Under the pieces are notes generated by a model. It saw nothing but the letters and a program-made list of their open reading frames with translations, was not told the DNA's origin and ran no database searches. Positions 33,695 through 43,812 of a DNA stretch of 64,000 bases are shown piece after piece; within the stretch, counting starts at the first letter, position 1, and each line of letters opens with the position of its first letter. This DNA is from Nilaparvata lugens (taxonomy: Eukaryota; Arthropoda; Insecta; Hemiptera; Delphacidae): contig NC_052511.1 in the NCBI RefSeq assembly GCF_014356525.2, positions 51,984,449 through 52,048,448 of the forward strand, written 5' to 3'. The position numbers were made by a program, and so were the translations under genes.

Positions 33695-34369
33695 TCTATA
33701 CAACATATAGAAGCGAAATGGCACTCACTGACTGACTCACTCACTCACTCGCTGAACTAAAAATCTACCGGACCAAAAACGTTCAAATTTGGTAGGTATG
33801 TTCAGTTGATCCTTTAGAGGCGCACTAAGAAATCTTTTGGCGATATTTTAACTCTAAGGGTGGTTTTTAAGGGTTTAAAGTTCGTCTTTTAGCATGTATA
33901 TTCTTCTTATTCCAATATCTTAAAATTATAATTGAAATTTCCATATCATATGGTACTATAGAACTATAATCTAGATAGAGTACCTCTTCGAAACAGTTGT
34001 TAACTGGCAACTAAATTAATAATTTTGTCAGGTTGGCATTAAGTTGAGTTGACTTTGTTAGGTTGGCACCAAGTTGAAGATTTAAATGCATTTATCGCGG
34101 AAAAATTGATTGGGCACTGCTACTTCAATCCTGGGAATATTATATTACTAGCAGTCAGGCTCGCTTCGCTCGCCATATCCGTTTAGCAAGACGTTTAGTC
34201 TGGATCCCCGACTGGATCGTCCTAACATATGATAAAAATGCTCAAATGAAAAATGCAGGCGAGCGAAGCGAGCCTGCTGTTCTCATTCTTGTACGATTCA
34301 GTCGGGGGTCCAGGGGGCGGAGCCCCCTGGCTAGACGGATATGGCGAGCGAAGCGAGCCTGACGGCTAG
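33695..34369 (+). mobile_element. Helitron-like non-autonomous element, complete (copy F, 675 bp)
   Basis: The best copy. It starts TCTATACAACATATAGAAGC after GAA and ends CCTGACGGCTAG before T, i.e. 5'-TC...CTAG-3' between A and T. Layout: GACT/CACT microsatellite (33727-33751), conserved block with GTTCAAATTTGGTAGG, the TTGGCATTAAGTTGAG and TTGGCACCAAGTTGAAG pair, then a 3' fold-back (34148-34369) with GCTCGCTTCGCTCGCC arms and the stem CAGGGGGCGGAGCCCCCTG at about 34311-34329. No ORF and no TIRs or target duplication, all consistent with a Helitron derivative. Confidence 0.65.
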
Positions 34370-34377
34370 TAATTGGA

Positions 34378-34457
34378 TAAACACACTCATAAAATTCAAA
34401 TTCTACACTAGTGTACCGAGTAAAACTGTGTAGAATTTGACAAAATATGTGTGTTTT
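34378..34457. mobile_element. Inverted-tail fold-back, ~80 bp
   Basis: ATTCAAATTCTACAC and GTGTAGAATTTGA face each other, continuing to AAACACACTCAT and ATGTGTGTTT. It lies 8 bp beyond the Helitron-like end. Architecture as at 14807-14990. Confidence 0.6.
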
Positions 34458-35295
34458 TATTCATTTATTCTCGTTGATAGAAAATTTTTCAACTATTATA
34501 AATTAATGCAGTATTGTCATCATCAATAAAATTAAGTGCTTAAATAACTTCAAACTTTAAATAAACTTTCACTTTAAACTTAAAATATAATTTTATTCTA
34601 GTGCTAAAATGAATCCGGATGCTCCAAAGAACCTTGAAATAATATGATATTTAAAATTTACGAAACTGAGGAACTAACTCCCAGAGAATCTTCCCAATAC
34701 AGCCCATTGTAGCTCGAGTTATCTACTTTATTAGAAACCAATACTGATTATAATCAGTATTATGTTTGGTTTTTGAGCATCCAAATTCGAAAATCTACGT
34801 TGTGAAAATAATTAACGACTGAAAATTTAGTGAAGTGAACAACTACAAGACTCAACCTATTTCGGACTATGTGTAAGCTTATCTAAATTTGGGAGAGGAA
34901 TAGCACAAGGTTACCTTATTTTTTTCTATCATTCTTGATGATGTACTTATTGTATCAATCAATCAACCAACCAATAGTTGCCGAGTTCCTCTCAACTGTT
35001 GCAATAACCCTACTTGCCTAGAAGAGGTGATCAGACCAGATGAAGAGCTCATTCTTAATATATTGAACTTTAGAAGAAAATATGACATAGTTTTAGTTGA
35101 ATTTGTTGAAGGAAAATTGAAGATTTTGTTTGATTTATAAATGGCCTGATCTAATAAACCATACAATAATCATTCTTAATTGATCCATACAATAAGTACC
35201 GTACATTATCAAAAAGATAGGGAGAGAAAAAATAGGGAAAATTTATGCTATTCCTCTCCCAAATTCAGATAAGGTTACACATAAAAAAATAAATA
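34458..35295. other. Unassigned, with two TTTGGGAGAGGAATAGCA hairpin fragments
   Basis: AAATTTGGGAGAGGAATAGC at about 34876 and its inverted version GCTATTCCTCTCCCAAATT at about 35250 lie about 370 bp apart. A relative is at 54415-54470. They resemble the hairpin retroposon 3' ends (32040 entry). No gene. Confidence 0.55.
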
Positions 35296-35929
35296 TCGGG
35301 GACCGAGCTTCGCTCTGGAGTACAAAAGCATAAAAACTTTATCACGAAAGAAGAAATTATGATAAAATTAATACAAAATGTTCTATCTAATCACAATAAA
35401 TAGAGATTAATTCCTAGAGGAATGCAAAAATTTCCCTCACAAACGCCCAGTTGCACAAAAGCTGGTTAAATTTTAATCATGATTAACTTCACGTGAACCA
35501 AATCAGAGAAGACCACTTCAAAAAGATGGATCTACTGGAAATTATCAGGATTGAAAATAACCCGGCTTTTTTGCTACCGGCACTAAGTACCTGATTGAAT
35601 GATTACAAAAGTTCAACAGCTGAGTCATAATTTTGACACAGTCCCACACACATGAACTAGCTCACTCACTTCCATCACCAACAGACGACGGAATACTTAT
35701 TATTATAAGCTGTTTCTCCAGGGATGAATAACAATTATTATCCTTTTAATGTCCTTCAGCTAGTTTTCTCAGGGATGTGACGTAGCGCAATCGAATCTTT
35801 ATAAATTATAAACCTACCATGTTCTGAATTTCGTGAGAATCGTTAGAGACGTTTTCGAGATCCGGTGAAATACAAACATATAAACATCTAAACATATGAA
35901 CAGAAGTTGCTCGTTTAATAGTATAGGAT
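35296..35929 (+). mobile_element. Dispersed repeat, unexpanded sister of 27979-30038 (copy 2, 634 bp)
   Basis: Starts ATCGGGGACCGAGCTTCGC and ends CGTTTAATAGTATAGGAT. The octamer site has only AAACATAT, AAACATCT and AAACATAT (35874-35897). An inverted fragment of the 5' end is also at 57188-57210. The enclosed MITE-like segment is at 35444-35584. Confidence 0.8.
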
Positions 35930-35949
35930 TCTATAACCTTAACCAAAAA

Positions 35950-36110
35950 AAAAAATTATTTATTTGTTGAAACTATTACATATCATATGAATATGATCGG
36001 GATAGAACAACAGGCATAGCCCAAAACTATTCTGTTCCCAAATTTTGATAAAGAATAACATGTCCGAAAAAGTAGGTTATGTTCTTACTGTGGAAAATAA
36101 ACGTTCAATT
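35950..36110 (-). mobile_element. Retroposon 3' end with conserved hairpin
   Basis: ATTATTTATTTG tail, then GGATAGAACAACAGGCATAG and CCCAAAACTATTCTGTTCCC. Same family as 32040-32190. Confidence 0.7.
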
Positions 36111-37097
36111 CTTGTCCAAAAATATATATGAGCTGGAAATTTGAATTTAGAATGATTATGATGCACTATAATCCTGTACATAGTTGTTATCCTCTAAGTC
36201 TGAAATGCAACATCTCTCTCATTGAATTGTATTTTCAAATCCTTTATTTTCTTTCAAATCTCTGTTTTCACATCTAAACATTGAGCTCATCAGAGTGTTG
36301 CTATGATGAAGATATTCCTCCCACCATATCGTTAAATTCACTTTAAACTGACAGACTAGTGTTGCTATGATAAATATGATTATTTCTCTCACCATATCGT
36401 TGAATTCACTTCAAACTGACAGACTATGTTGAATGCTTCCCATTGCTTCTATTCACAAAGAATTTCCTCCCACCAGTAGTGTGATCTATCTTATTATATC
36501 AGCATTGGTTAGATAGAAAGTTATCCACAAGTAAAGCTGACAGATTAGAGTGAATCTGATTATAGATCGCTCCCTATTCTTTTGACACATAACAAGCCGA
36601 GCCCAGCCTAAATTTAGCCCATTGTAAATGTTTTACAACTTCTCTGAATGCAATGAAGAAGAATTAGTGGGATCAACGTTTGAAAAATATCCCACTAACC
36701 GAAACGATTCACCTGTGCCGGCTTGAAAACTTCATTGGTCTCTCAACTTTCCACTTAAAACTGTCAGAAATCCCCCTTTAATCAACCCAACACTCCCCAT
36801 CTAAACAATTCTGAACTGAACCTCACTGTAAACAATTTATTTGATGTCAGAGTTGTTATTTTCTTTTTTTATCGCCCCAGATTTTGGACACCTTTCATAC
36901 GTTGAGTTTGTTTTTAGATTCCACGTTGCTTCCTGTATAGCAATTTTTCAACCAGTTGTTTACGATTTTATAGGTGAAATGCTAGATTGTTTTCAACAGA
37001 AGTTATAAATACTTCTCCGTAATTTGTTAATTTGTCAGATTCTCACAAATTCCCTGGTTTCTTGGATTCGTAGTTTGTAGTCTCATCAATCATTATT
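36111..37097. repeat. Unassigned, with a ~63-bp tandem duplication at 36295-36426
   Basis: AGTGTTGCTATGATGAAG / AGTGTTGCTATGATAAAT start the two units, each ending in a CTTTAAACTGACAGACTA variant. The rest (36427-37097) has AACTGTCAG motifs but no gene. Confidence 0.75.
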
Positions 37098-38062
37098 AAT
37101 ACAATCTCATTTTGTATAAATCAGTGTGGATCAATACGATCACATTTTTGTGAATCAGTACAATTTCATTTTTCACATTTTGTATGAATCAGTACAGTCA
37201 CTTCTTTCACATTTTTTTGAATCAGTACAATCTCATTTTTCACATTTTTTGGAATCAGTACAAACTCATTTTTCACATTTTTTTGAATCAGTACAATCTC
37301 ATTTTTCACATTGTGTATGAATCAGTACAGTCACATTTTTGTGAATCAGTACAATCACATTTTTATGAAGCAGTACAATCTCATTTTTCACATTTTTGTG
37401 AGTCATCACAATAACATTTTTCACATTTTTATGAATCAGTACAATCTCATTTTTCACATTTTTGTGAGTCATTAATACATTTTTCACATTTTTGTGAGTC
37501 AGTGCGATCACATTTTTGTGAATCAGTACAATCACATTTTTCACATTTTTGTGAATCAGTACAATCTCATTTTTCACATTTTGTATAAATCAGTACAGTC
37601 ACATTCTGTGAATCAGTACAATCACATTTTTCACATTTTTGTGAATCAGTACAATCTCATTTTTCACATTTTGTATGAATCAGTACAGTCACATTTTTGT
37701 GAATCAGTACAATCACATTTTTCACATTTTTGTGAGTCATCACAATCACATTTTTCACATTTTTGTGAGTCAGTCAATCAAATTTTTCACATTTTGTATG
37801 AATCAGTACAGTCACATTTTTCACATTTTTGTGAATCAGTACAATATCATTTTTCACATTTTGTATGAATCAGTACAGTCACATTGTTCACATTTTTGTG
37901 AATCAGTACAATCACATTTTTGACATTTTTGTGAATCAGTACAATCTCATTTTTCACATTTTTGTGAATCAGTACAATCTCATTTTTCACATTTTTGTGA
38001 ATCAGTACAATCTCATTTTTGTGAATCAGTACAATCTCATTCTTCACATGTTTGTGAGTCAG
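37098..38062. repeat. 33-bp minisatellite, ~965 bp
   Basis: Unit CATTTTTCACATTTTTGTG then AATCAGTACAATCT. Full 33-bp units alternate with shorter ones lacking the TTTTTCACAT part. Because 33 is divisible by 3, long frames exist on both strands (an 11-residue repeat such as IFHIFVNQYNL on plus and KNEIVLIHKNV on minus). No start context, signal peptide or flanking gene supports real coding. Confidence 0.95.
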
Positions 38063-38466
38063 CATAAATCATCTTTGAGATGATCTTTTCAAGAACAAAA
38101 CTACATTCATTTCAACTACTAAACTTAAACATGAAATTCCAATTTATGAATTCAGGTCGAGATTTCTCAACTGAGAAACAGATAGTATGTATTTGAAATC
38201 CTTAAGCAAATTAAAGCAAAGCTCTCGTATTCTCCAATTCAAGAACTCAATTACATCCAAGCTTGGGTGTTATTATTAGATGGTGTAATACAATTTACAC
38301 TATACAGTGAGGTCCACGTTATAATAGCACTTTTTGATAACATTGGTGTTGATATCCTTGTCTATCATTCGAGAAAGCAGATAGCGCCACCCTTTCCCAA
38401 CTCCGTAACGTTGCCAGATCGTTTCCAACAATGTAGAAATTCAATTCTTCATTTAACAGAATATCC

Positions 38467-38570
38467 AAAAATTTATTTATTTATTCTGTCATGTACACTT
38501 ATGTGAGAAGTGCTTATGCCCAAAACTGGCCCTTCTCAAATTTTTACTATAGTTCAAATCAAAATGTAGG
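38467..38570 (-). mobile_element. Retroposon 3' end with hairpin, nested
   Basis: (ATTT)n tail at 38471-38486, then GTGAGAAGTGCTTATGCCCA and AAACTGGCCCTTCTCAAATT. Diverged member of the 32040 family. Confidence 0.55.
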
Positions 38571-38701
38571 CTGAACTACTAACACTTTAACAACTATTAA
38601 AATAATAGTACACACTTAAATAAAAAAATATCTTTATTAAAAAATAGATATCATGAATAACTCAATCTCACAGAATTAGAAACAATTATCCAAAAAATTT
38701 C

Positions 38702-39024
38702 TTGCGCCGGAGTTGTTGTGTTTCAAGGATGGATCGAGTGAGGAATACGGAGATAAGGAACAGATTGGGGAAACTGGACACAACATTAGAGCAGATTGAA
38801 AAGAAGCGCCTCGAATGGTTAGGACATGCACAGAGGATGAGAGATGAGAGGTGGCCCAAAAGGATACTGAATTGGGATCCAACTGGAAAAAAAGGAGAGG
38901 TAGACCGCCCGAACTGTGGAACAAACAGGTGTATACGTCTATGAGGAATAGAAATCTGGTCCAGGGAGACTGGAATAATCGCAATAAATGGCAGATGGGA
39001 TGCGAGAAACGGCTAGAGCTGTAA
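38702..39024 (+). pseudogene. RTE-like LINE reverse transcriptase, C-terminal remnant
   Basis: Decayed tail of a non-LTR retrotransposon polyprotein, nested in a TIR element. The first frame reads DRVRNTEIRNRLGKL, then KKRLEWLGHAQRM and WPKRILNWDP: the R-L-W-LGH-RM pattern seen after the polymerase domain in RTE-type and related LINE proteins. A frameshift in the A-run at about 38886-38893 separates this from the continuation RRGRPPELWNKQV, WNNRNKW and a stop at 39022-39024. Endonuclease and catalytic polymerase motifs are absent, so it is a 5'-truncated dead copy. The family call rests on motif memory, not a search. Confidence 0.7.
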
Positions 39025-39371
39025 AATAAACTCGCTTATATAATATATCCAAAAAAATATAAATTTCGAATTAAACTGGAAAATTTTGAAACAAAAACTT
39101 CACGCACTATTAATGAAATTATGGATTATTATTCAATAATCAAATAATAACAATTATGATTAGTATCTTATATTATGAATACTATTCTCAAATCATGAAA
39201 ACTATATATTTTTCACGAATAAAATAAAATTGATTATTCCAAACGAAAATGAACAGTTGATATCATATCAGATATACCAGTATCAGCTAACCTCTGGCAG
39301 TGGCGAGGCAGATAATCGGCAACGCGGTTCTTCTATCTTTCTTCACTGCCATTATAACGTGGACCTCACTA

Positions 39372-39839
39372 TAGGGCAAGTATAAAATCATAAGTGCAGA
39401 ATCCCTTTCCAGGGATAAACATCTTTCGCAAGGTTATATGTCGACCTGAGATTTCAGCACTCGGGGGGAAATGACCCGTAACCTCCCTTAAGTTTCCCCT
39501 CCAACCACCTTCTCCAATCCCTCTCCTATAACCCCCTGATATCATAACCTCCTTATAACCATAACAATACAGGGGTTGTTTTCAGCCAACAACATCAACC
39601 ACTACAATAACGCAGAAAGGTGGAAGATGACTCCCACCCCCACATTCACGTGAGCGAGCCAGCATACAGACCGAATGAAACTATTAGAATGGATTTGGAA
39701 GCAAATGGTTTGGATTGAGTCTGAACATCATTCATAATATATTCCTTTCAACCTTCTCTGTTCTGGTGGGTTTGTTATTCTACGTTCTGTTGCGTTGTAT
39801 CTGGACTGAGAATACAAGTGTTTTGAGGTTCTCTTATGA
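39372..39839. other. No recognisable feature
   Basis: Unassigned, with C-rich stretches near 39480-39560. Confidence 0.5.
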
Positions 39840-40075
39840 CGCATCCACACTTTCACCAGATGTGTACAAATGACGACGAGCACAAGAGTGTGGATGACTG
39901 CTTCGACAGCGATCGCTATCACTGGCCTTCACTTGCCATCGCTCCGAGTTTTGTCGAGTGAAGACCAGTGGCCAGCCAAGCATCCACAAATGGTCATATT
40001 GCAGTGTAGATGGCAAGACCAACTTTCCCAAGCTTATCAGCTTGGCCAACGACTTGGCAAGAGTGTGGACTAGCA
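39840..40075. mobile_element. ~235-bp TIR-like element (GCATCCACACTTTC ends)
   Basis: Left GCATCCACACTTTCACCAG, right TGGCAAGAGTGTGGACTAGC (inverted match around CCACACT). An inner inverted pair CACTGGCCTTCACTTGCC and GAGTGAAGACCAGTGGCC is at 39920-39975. The GTGTGGAC end motif resembles the element at 9791-10061. Short frames on both strands are symmetric by-products. Confidence 0.5.
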
Positions 40076-40449
40076 TTAGGGTGACCATTGAAGACAGGAC
40101 AAGTGTGTCCGAGCCTGTGTGAACAAATCTGTCTTCCAATGGAAAATAAATTCATGCGGTAGGCTTTGAACGAAAAACAGTTTTTCGAAAGCAACTTCTA
40201 ACATAAAATAGAAAACCTTCAACAATAAATGAACCACTGGAAAATTACAAATTCCAATGATTCAAAAATGATTGATTTCGAATAGAGCAGCGAAGAACAA
40301 ACAAGAAGTCGAAGATACAAAAACTTGACCTCAAAAAATGTTGTTCGAATCCCTTAGTTGTGATGACAGAACATGTATGATGAGCATGTGTGTACACACG
40401 TTCAATACACTTATCCTGTCGTTAGTGACTACCACAATATACTGTTTTG
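40076..40449. other. No recognisable feature
   Basis: Unassigned sequence. Confidence 0.5.
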
Positions 40450-40590
40450 AAATAGAAAGAAAAATAAAAACTTTGTACCCTATTTGAAATATTTAATCAC
40501 AACATTTTTCGGACATTGATGCCATTTTCACTTGAAAATATTTCAAAAAGGGTACTAAGGTCTTTATTTTTCTTTCTATTTCTATGAAAG
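40450..40590. mobile_element. Inverted-tail fold-back with CCGAAAAATG motif
   Basis: AATAGAAAGAAAAATAAAAA and TTTATTTTTCTTTCTATT form the outer arms, with GGGTACTAAGG/TTTGTACCC inside. The loop, read on the minus strand, is GTGAAAATGGCATCAATGTC then CGAAAAATGTTGTG, which looks like the 3' end of a Penelope-like element. Same architecture as 14807-14990. Confidence 0.6.
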
Positions 40591-40859
40591 TAGGCCTATA
40601 CAGAAAAGAGACAAATATACTGTTTTGTTATTTTAACACCGACATGCAGTCATTTTTCATGCAATAACGGATTAATCAATGTAATGAATGGGCTTCTCTG
40701 ATATGATATTGAGTATTTCAATATCATAGTATAAATAAGTATATTTCAAATAGAAATTTGAGTCCATAATTGAAATAAATGTATCATAGACATATTTCAG
40801 TATTATAGTATATCAGAGTATATTAAAATTGAGTCTATTAGAGATAGAGATATTAGTAA
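40591..40859. other. AT-rich spacer, TTTCA/TATCATAG motifs repeated
   Basis: ATTTCAATATCATAGTATAA, ATTTCAGTATTATAGTATAT and similar phrases recur at 40708, 40795 and nearby. No gene. Confidence 0.55.
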
Positions 40860-41103
40860 ATTCGTATGGCTTTTGTTGGTGGGGAGTCCCTTTCGGGAAG
40901 GTCCCACCGCCTGAATATATAATTCAAGCCGTCAAAGGGCTTTACGACTGTCATACTTCAGCCGGGACCGACAGTTTAACGTGCCCATCCGATAACACGG
41001 GAATGATCTGGTTAAAAAAACTTTTGGCATTGAGAGGGTTTGAACCCGGGATCTCTATGCTGCTACGCAAGAACTCTATCCACTAGACCACGGATCACTC
41101 CCC
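40860..41103 (-). mobile_element. tRNA-derived SINE, copy 2
   Basis: Minus strand: GGAGTGATCCG head, A box TGGTCTAGTGG at 41080-41090, B box GGTTCAAACCC within 41036-41047 (one mismatch to GGTTCGANNCC), then the body TGTCGGTCCCGGCTGAAGT and GACTCCCCACCAACAAAAGC, ending CATACGAA. It is 244 bp. The boxes are correctly ordered and spaced (about 35 bp) for pol III transcription of a tRNA-related head. The plus-strand frame 40829-41086 is not a gene. Confidence 0.85.
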
Positions 41104-41104
41104 G

Positions 41105-41277
41105 GTATAATACCTTGTATATATGTCGACGCGCAATTAAAAAAGGAAGACAGGAATACCTGTCAAATCTCATGAAAATCTATTACCGCGTTTCGCCGTA
41201 AATGCGCAACATATAAACATTAAGAGAAATGCCAAACCGTCGACTTGAATCTTAGACCTCACTTCGCTCGGTCAATC
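41105..41277 (+). repeat. Dispersed repeat (CGCGTTTCGCCGTAA family), copy 2
   Basis: ACCTTGTATATATGTCGACG, then TGTCAAATCTCATGAAAATC, ACCGCGTTTCGCCGTAAATG and TAGACCTCACTTCGCTCGG. It matches 27172-27342 in the same orientation, but here the SINE precedes the repeat whereas at 27 kb it follows. Confidence 0.75.
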
Positions 41278-41304
41278 AACGTGATTATACCCAATTTATC
41301 AAAA

Positions 41305-41402
41305 TTTGGGAATGGAATAGATTTGGGCCAAGCCTGTTGTTCCTTCCTAATCATATTTTTATGATTTGTGATTCTGTCCACGAATAAATAAGTAAATAAG
41401 AC
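41305..41402 (+). mobile_element. Retroposon 3' end with hairpin and (AATA)n tail
   Basis: AATTTGGGAATGGAATAGAT, TTGGGCCAAGCCTGTTGTTC, then CGAATAAATAAGTAAATAAG. Plus-strand member of the 32040 family. Confidence 0.65.
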
Positions 41403-41564
41403 TAAGTCATATGTTGATGCATCATCCAAAATAACCAAGTTCATCCAAAATATTTATCAACAGAGCAGAGTAAACCGTAACTCGTCTCCAGGTCCCACTC
41501 TCATTGCCAAAGAGACGGGCCAATTGCAGCAGTAGATCACAGCGACCTGACAATTCCCTCGGTA

Positions 41565-41700
41565 CGTTCCCCAAGACCTGGTGCACACTCACACACTCGA
41601 AGGCAACCGTTCCCCAAGACCTGGTACACACTCACACACTTAAACAGAGGTCCTTCATGGTACGGGAGACAAACACACTCACATACAGAGGTCCTTCGTC
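41565..41700. repeat. Two adjacent ~42-bp tandem duplications
   Basis: CGTTCCCCAAGACCTGG at 41565 and 41608, and CAGAGGTCCTTC at about 41645 and 41685, linked by CACACTCACACACT. Confidence 0.85.
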
Positions 41701-42104
41701 CTTGCTATGTGTCCTTTCAAGCAGCTCAGGTGCTGTATTTCTCCTGCGATTTATGTGCTTCTGGGGCCACCACCCGAAAACCCTTCGTTCTGTGAACCGT
41801 TCCTAAACGTCTCCATTGGAAATGAACAGCCACATTCACACGTAGCCGGCTATCCATCAGTCACCACCAATTGCTAGCAATGTGAGTCGAATGTGAACGA
41901 ATCGCAACCAACTGTGAACCTGCCTTAGCTGTTAATCGTTCACGTTCAGACGGAGCTATCTGTCTGGAACCTTCATTGTTATTTACTGCCGATTGAGATG
42001 CTGAATTTATTGGGAATGGAAAGACGTCACTGGAAATGCAGATGTCTCCAGTTATCCTTGGATTAATGAGACGTGTGTATTGAGACAGCATAAGAGACTG
42101 AAAC
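41701..42104. other. No recognisable feature
   Basis: Unassigned, relatively GC-rich. Confidence 0.5.
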
Positions 42105-42250
42105 CTGGCTGCACAAAGGCCTGTTGAATATTAATCATGATAAATTCCAGGAGACCCAATAAGTGACAGTATTTTTTCGAAAAAAGACTTCTTCGACTGG
42201 TTTTTGTGGCATTGAATCGGTATTAGAAGTTAACAGACTGGGTGTAAGCC
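42105..42250. mobile_element. Fold-back MITE (CCAATCAGAGAAG family), strongly diverged
   Basis: GGCTGCACAAAGGCCTGTTG, ATTAATCATGATAAATTCCA then AAGACTTCTTCGACTGGTTT. The layout is recognisable but many pairs are broken. Confidence 0.55.
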
Positions 42251-42479
42251 TTCGTCAATACGCGAATTGCATTGGAACAACTACCAATAGACAATACAAA
42301 CATTTATGAATTTTCAAATTACTTCTTCAATCCCAATAACCTTCAATTCAATTTCTTCCAATGAGATTCATATTAAGGAAGAGTGAAGGAGTAAAGAGGG
42401 AATAAAATGATAATACCAGCACAATATTATTCAAACAATAATAATATACTCTACACTACGGTATTCCAATGATTAGTTA

Positions 42480-42620
42480 TTCATTTATTTATACATTGAT
42501 ATATACAATATAATTCTCAACTATGAATGATTGGGAGAGGAACAACAGGCTTAAAGCCCAAAACTTTTCCTTTCCCAAATTTAGATAGAAGTTGTCCAAA
42601 AATAGGTTATGTTTACACTT
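42480..42620 (-). mobile_element. Retroposon 3' end with hairpin
   Basis: ATTCATTTATTTATAC tail, then GATTGGGAGAGGAACAACAG, GCTTAAAGCCC and TTTTCCTTTCCCAAAT. Same family as 32040-32190. Confidence 0.7.
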
Positions 42621-42889
42621 CACGATTTTATCCAATTTTGAGTCCAACATATTAATTTATAAACTAGGAATCTAGAATTTAGGAAAGTTGAAAACCAGAT
42701 TAATAAGAATACTTCACTAAATCATCACTAATAACTGAAGAATACTGTATTGATATGAACTTTCTGATTGAAAATTTCAAGATCTTATTGATGTCGAAAA
42801 TTGTGACAACAGGACCAAACAGTTATACAATAGAATAGCTAGGTCCATTGGAATATTTTTTTTAACTAAACACGATTAGCTTTGTCATG

Positions 42890-42966
42890 TATGTTATTCT
42901 CAAGTGTGTTTCATTCAAACCAGAAAAAGAGAGTTCCTTTTTGGAAAGAACACTTGAGAATGACAT
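42890..42966. repeat. Inverted repeat, ~22-bp arms
   Basis: ATGTTATTCTCAAGTGTG and its inverted partner CACTTGAGAATGACAT surround about 35 bp. Possible small MITE. Confidence 0.6.
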
Positions 42967-43017
42967 TAATTTTGAAATATTAGTGGTGTATGACTTGAAA
43001 GTATTAGTTTAAAAAAA

Positions 43018-43165
43018 GTAGTAGTTATCAGTGTAGCTATTACTAGTTCTAGGGTAGTAGTTATTTCCCATGATTGAACATTCAGGTAGTAGTAATTAGG
43101 GTAGTTATAAGTAGTTTTAGGGTAGGGAGTACTTATTTTCCATGATTGGACATTCAAGTAGTGTA
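43018..43165. repeat. Degenerate tandem duplication (GGGTAGTAGTTATTT)
   Basis: Two units each run from TAGTTCTAGGGTAGTAGTT to CCATGATTGAACATTCA, the second with an extra GTAGTTATAA segment. Confidence 0.75.
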
Positions 43166-43437
43166 ATATTTAAGTAGCCCTTCTAAGTAGCCCTCCATAA
43201 GCAGTGCTAATAGTGAAGTTGTATATTTTTTCTGGCTCAAAATTTTGCAAAATTACTAAAAAATTTAAAATTGTAGAGATTTGAGTGAATTATTTTTGTT
43301 TTTAATTAGTTTCAAAATATCAAAATTTAAAATTTTTATTCTAGTCATTAGTTTTGAAGTGTCAATTGGACTTTTTGAAGTGGCAAGTGAAATCTTACCT
43401 CATTCTTTTTTGAAATTTCTATTTGTAAAAATTTCAG

Positions 43438-43531
43438 ATAAGACAGTTTTGGGCTATGCCTGTTGTCCTCTGACAATCATATTTTAATTATGATTTGAGA
43501 TTGTCAATTGAATAAATAAATAAATAAATTA
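43438..43531 (+). mobile_element. Retroposon 3' end with (AATA)n tail
   Basis: ACAGTTTTGGGCTATGCCTG, TTGTCCTCTGAC, then TGAATAAATAAATAAATAAA. Plus-strand member of the 32040 family. Confidence 0.65.
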
Positions 43532-43599
43532 CTAACCAACCAGATCTGTGAAAATTCTGTGAGAGTTGAGTCTTCTACAGTAGATGTATCATGAGAATT

Positions 43600-43812
43600 C
43601 TGTTTGAACTTATATCAAATTCTTCCGTAACTCCTCCTAGGGTAAGTCCTCATACCTTCTTGAATCTTGTGAGATTCAATGGGAAACCCGAAGATGACTT
43701 GCAAATATCTCGATAATGGCGATGCTCTAACTTGAAGGAAGAACCCTTGCCGGCATTTGAATCAAGACAATCGACTCGCTACACTCGGCCAAGGGTGATC
43801 CCTCCAACCCTT
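43600..43812 (-). mobile_element. Probable second tRNA-derived SINE family
   Basis: Minus strand: an A-box-like TTGGCCGAGTG at 43782-43792 and a weak B-box-like GATTCAAATGC at 43753-43763. Then AAGGGTTCTTCCTTCAAG and an untypical body to CTTACCCTAGGAGG. Order and spacing fit a tRNA head, but the B box has about three mismatches and there is one copy only, so confidence is limited. Confidence 0.45.

Larger units (their letters stand above)
38303..39371. mobile_element. TIR element (TAGTGAGGTCC family) interrupted by nested insertions
   Basis: Left end TACAGTGAGGTCCACGTTAT and right end TTATAACGTGGACCTCACTA with TA on both outer sides. Sub-terminal blocks (ATATCCTTGTCTATCATTCG on the left, TTCTATCTTTCTTCACTGCC on the right) match the copies at 10780 and 52165. 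A hairpin-type retroposon end (38467-38570) and a LINE fragment (38702-39024) lie inside, so it was a landing site after its own insertion. Confidence 0.75.

Noticed and set aside
37126..38083. Repeat protein of 11-residue units
   Set aside because: Present on both strands because the minisatellite unit is 33 bp. No conserved non-repetitive domain.
41036..41103. Functional tRNA gene
   Set aside because: A and B boxes are present but there is no cloverleaf that I can complete, and the body continues as a SINE.
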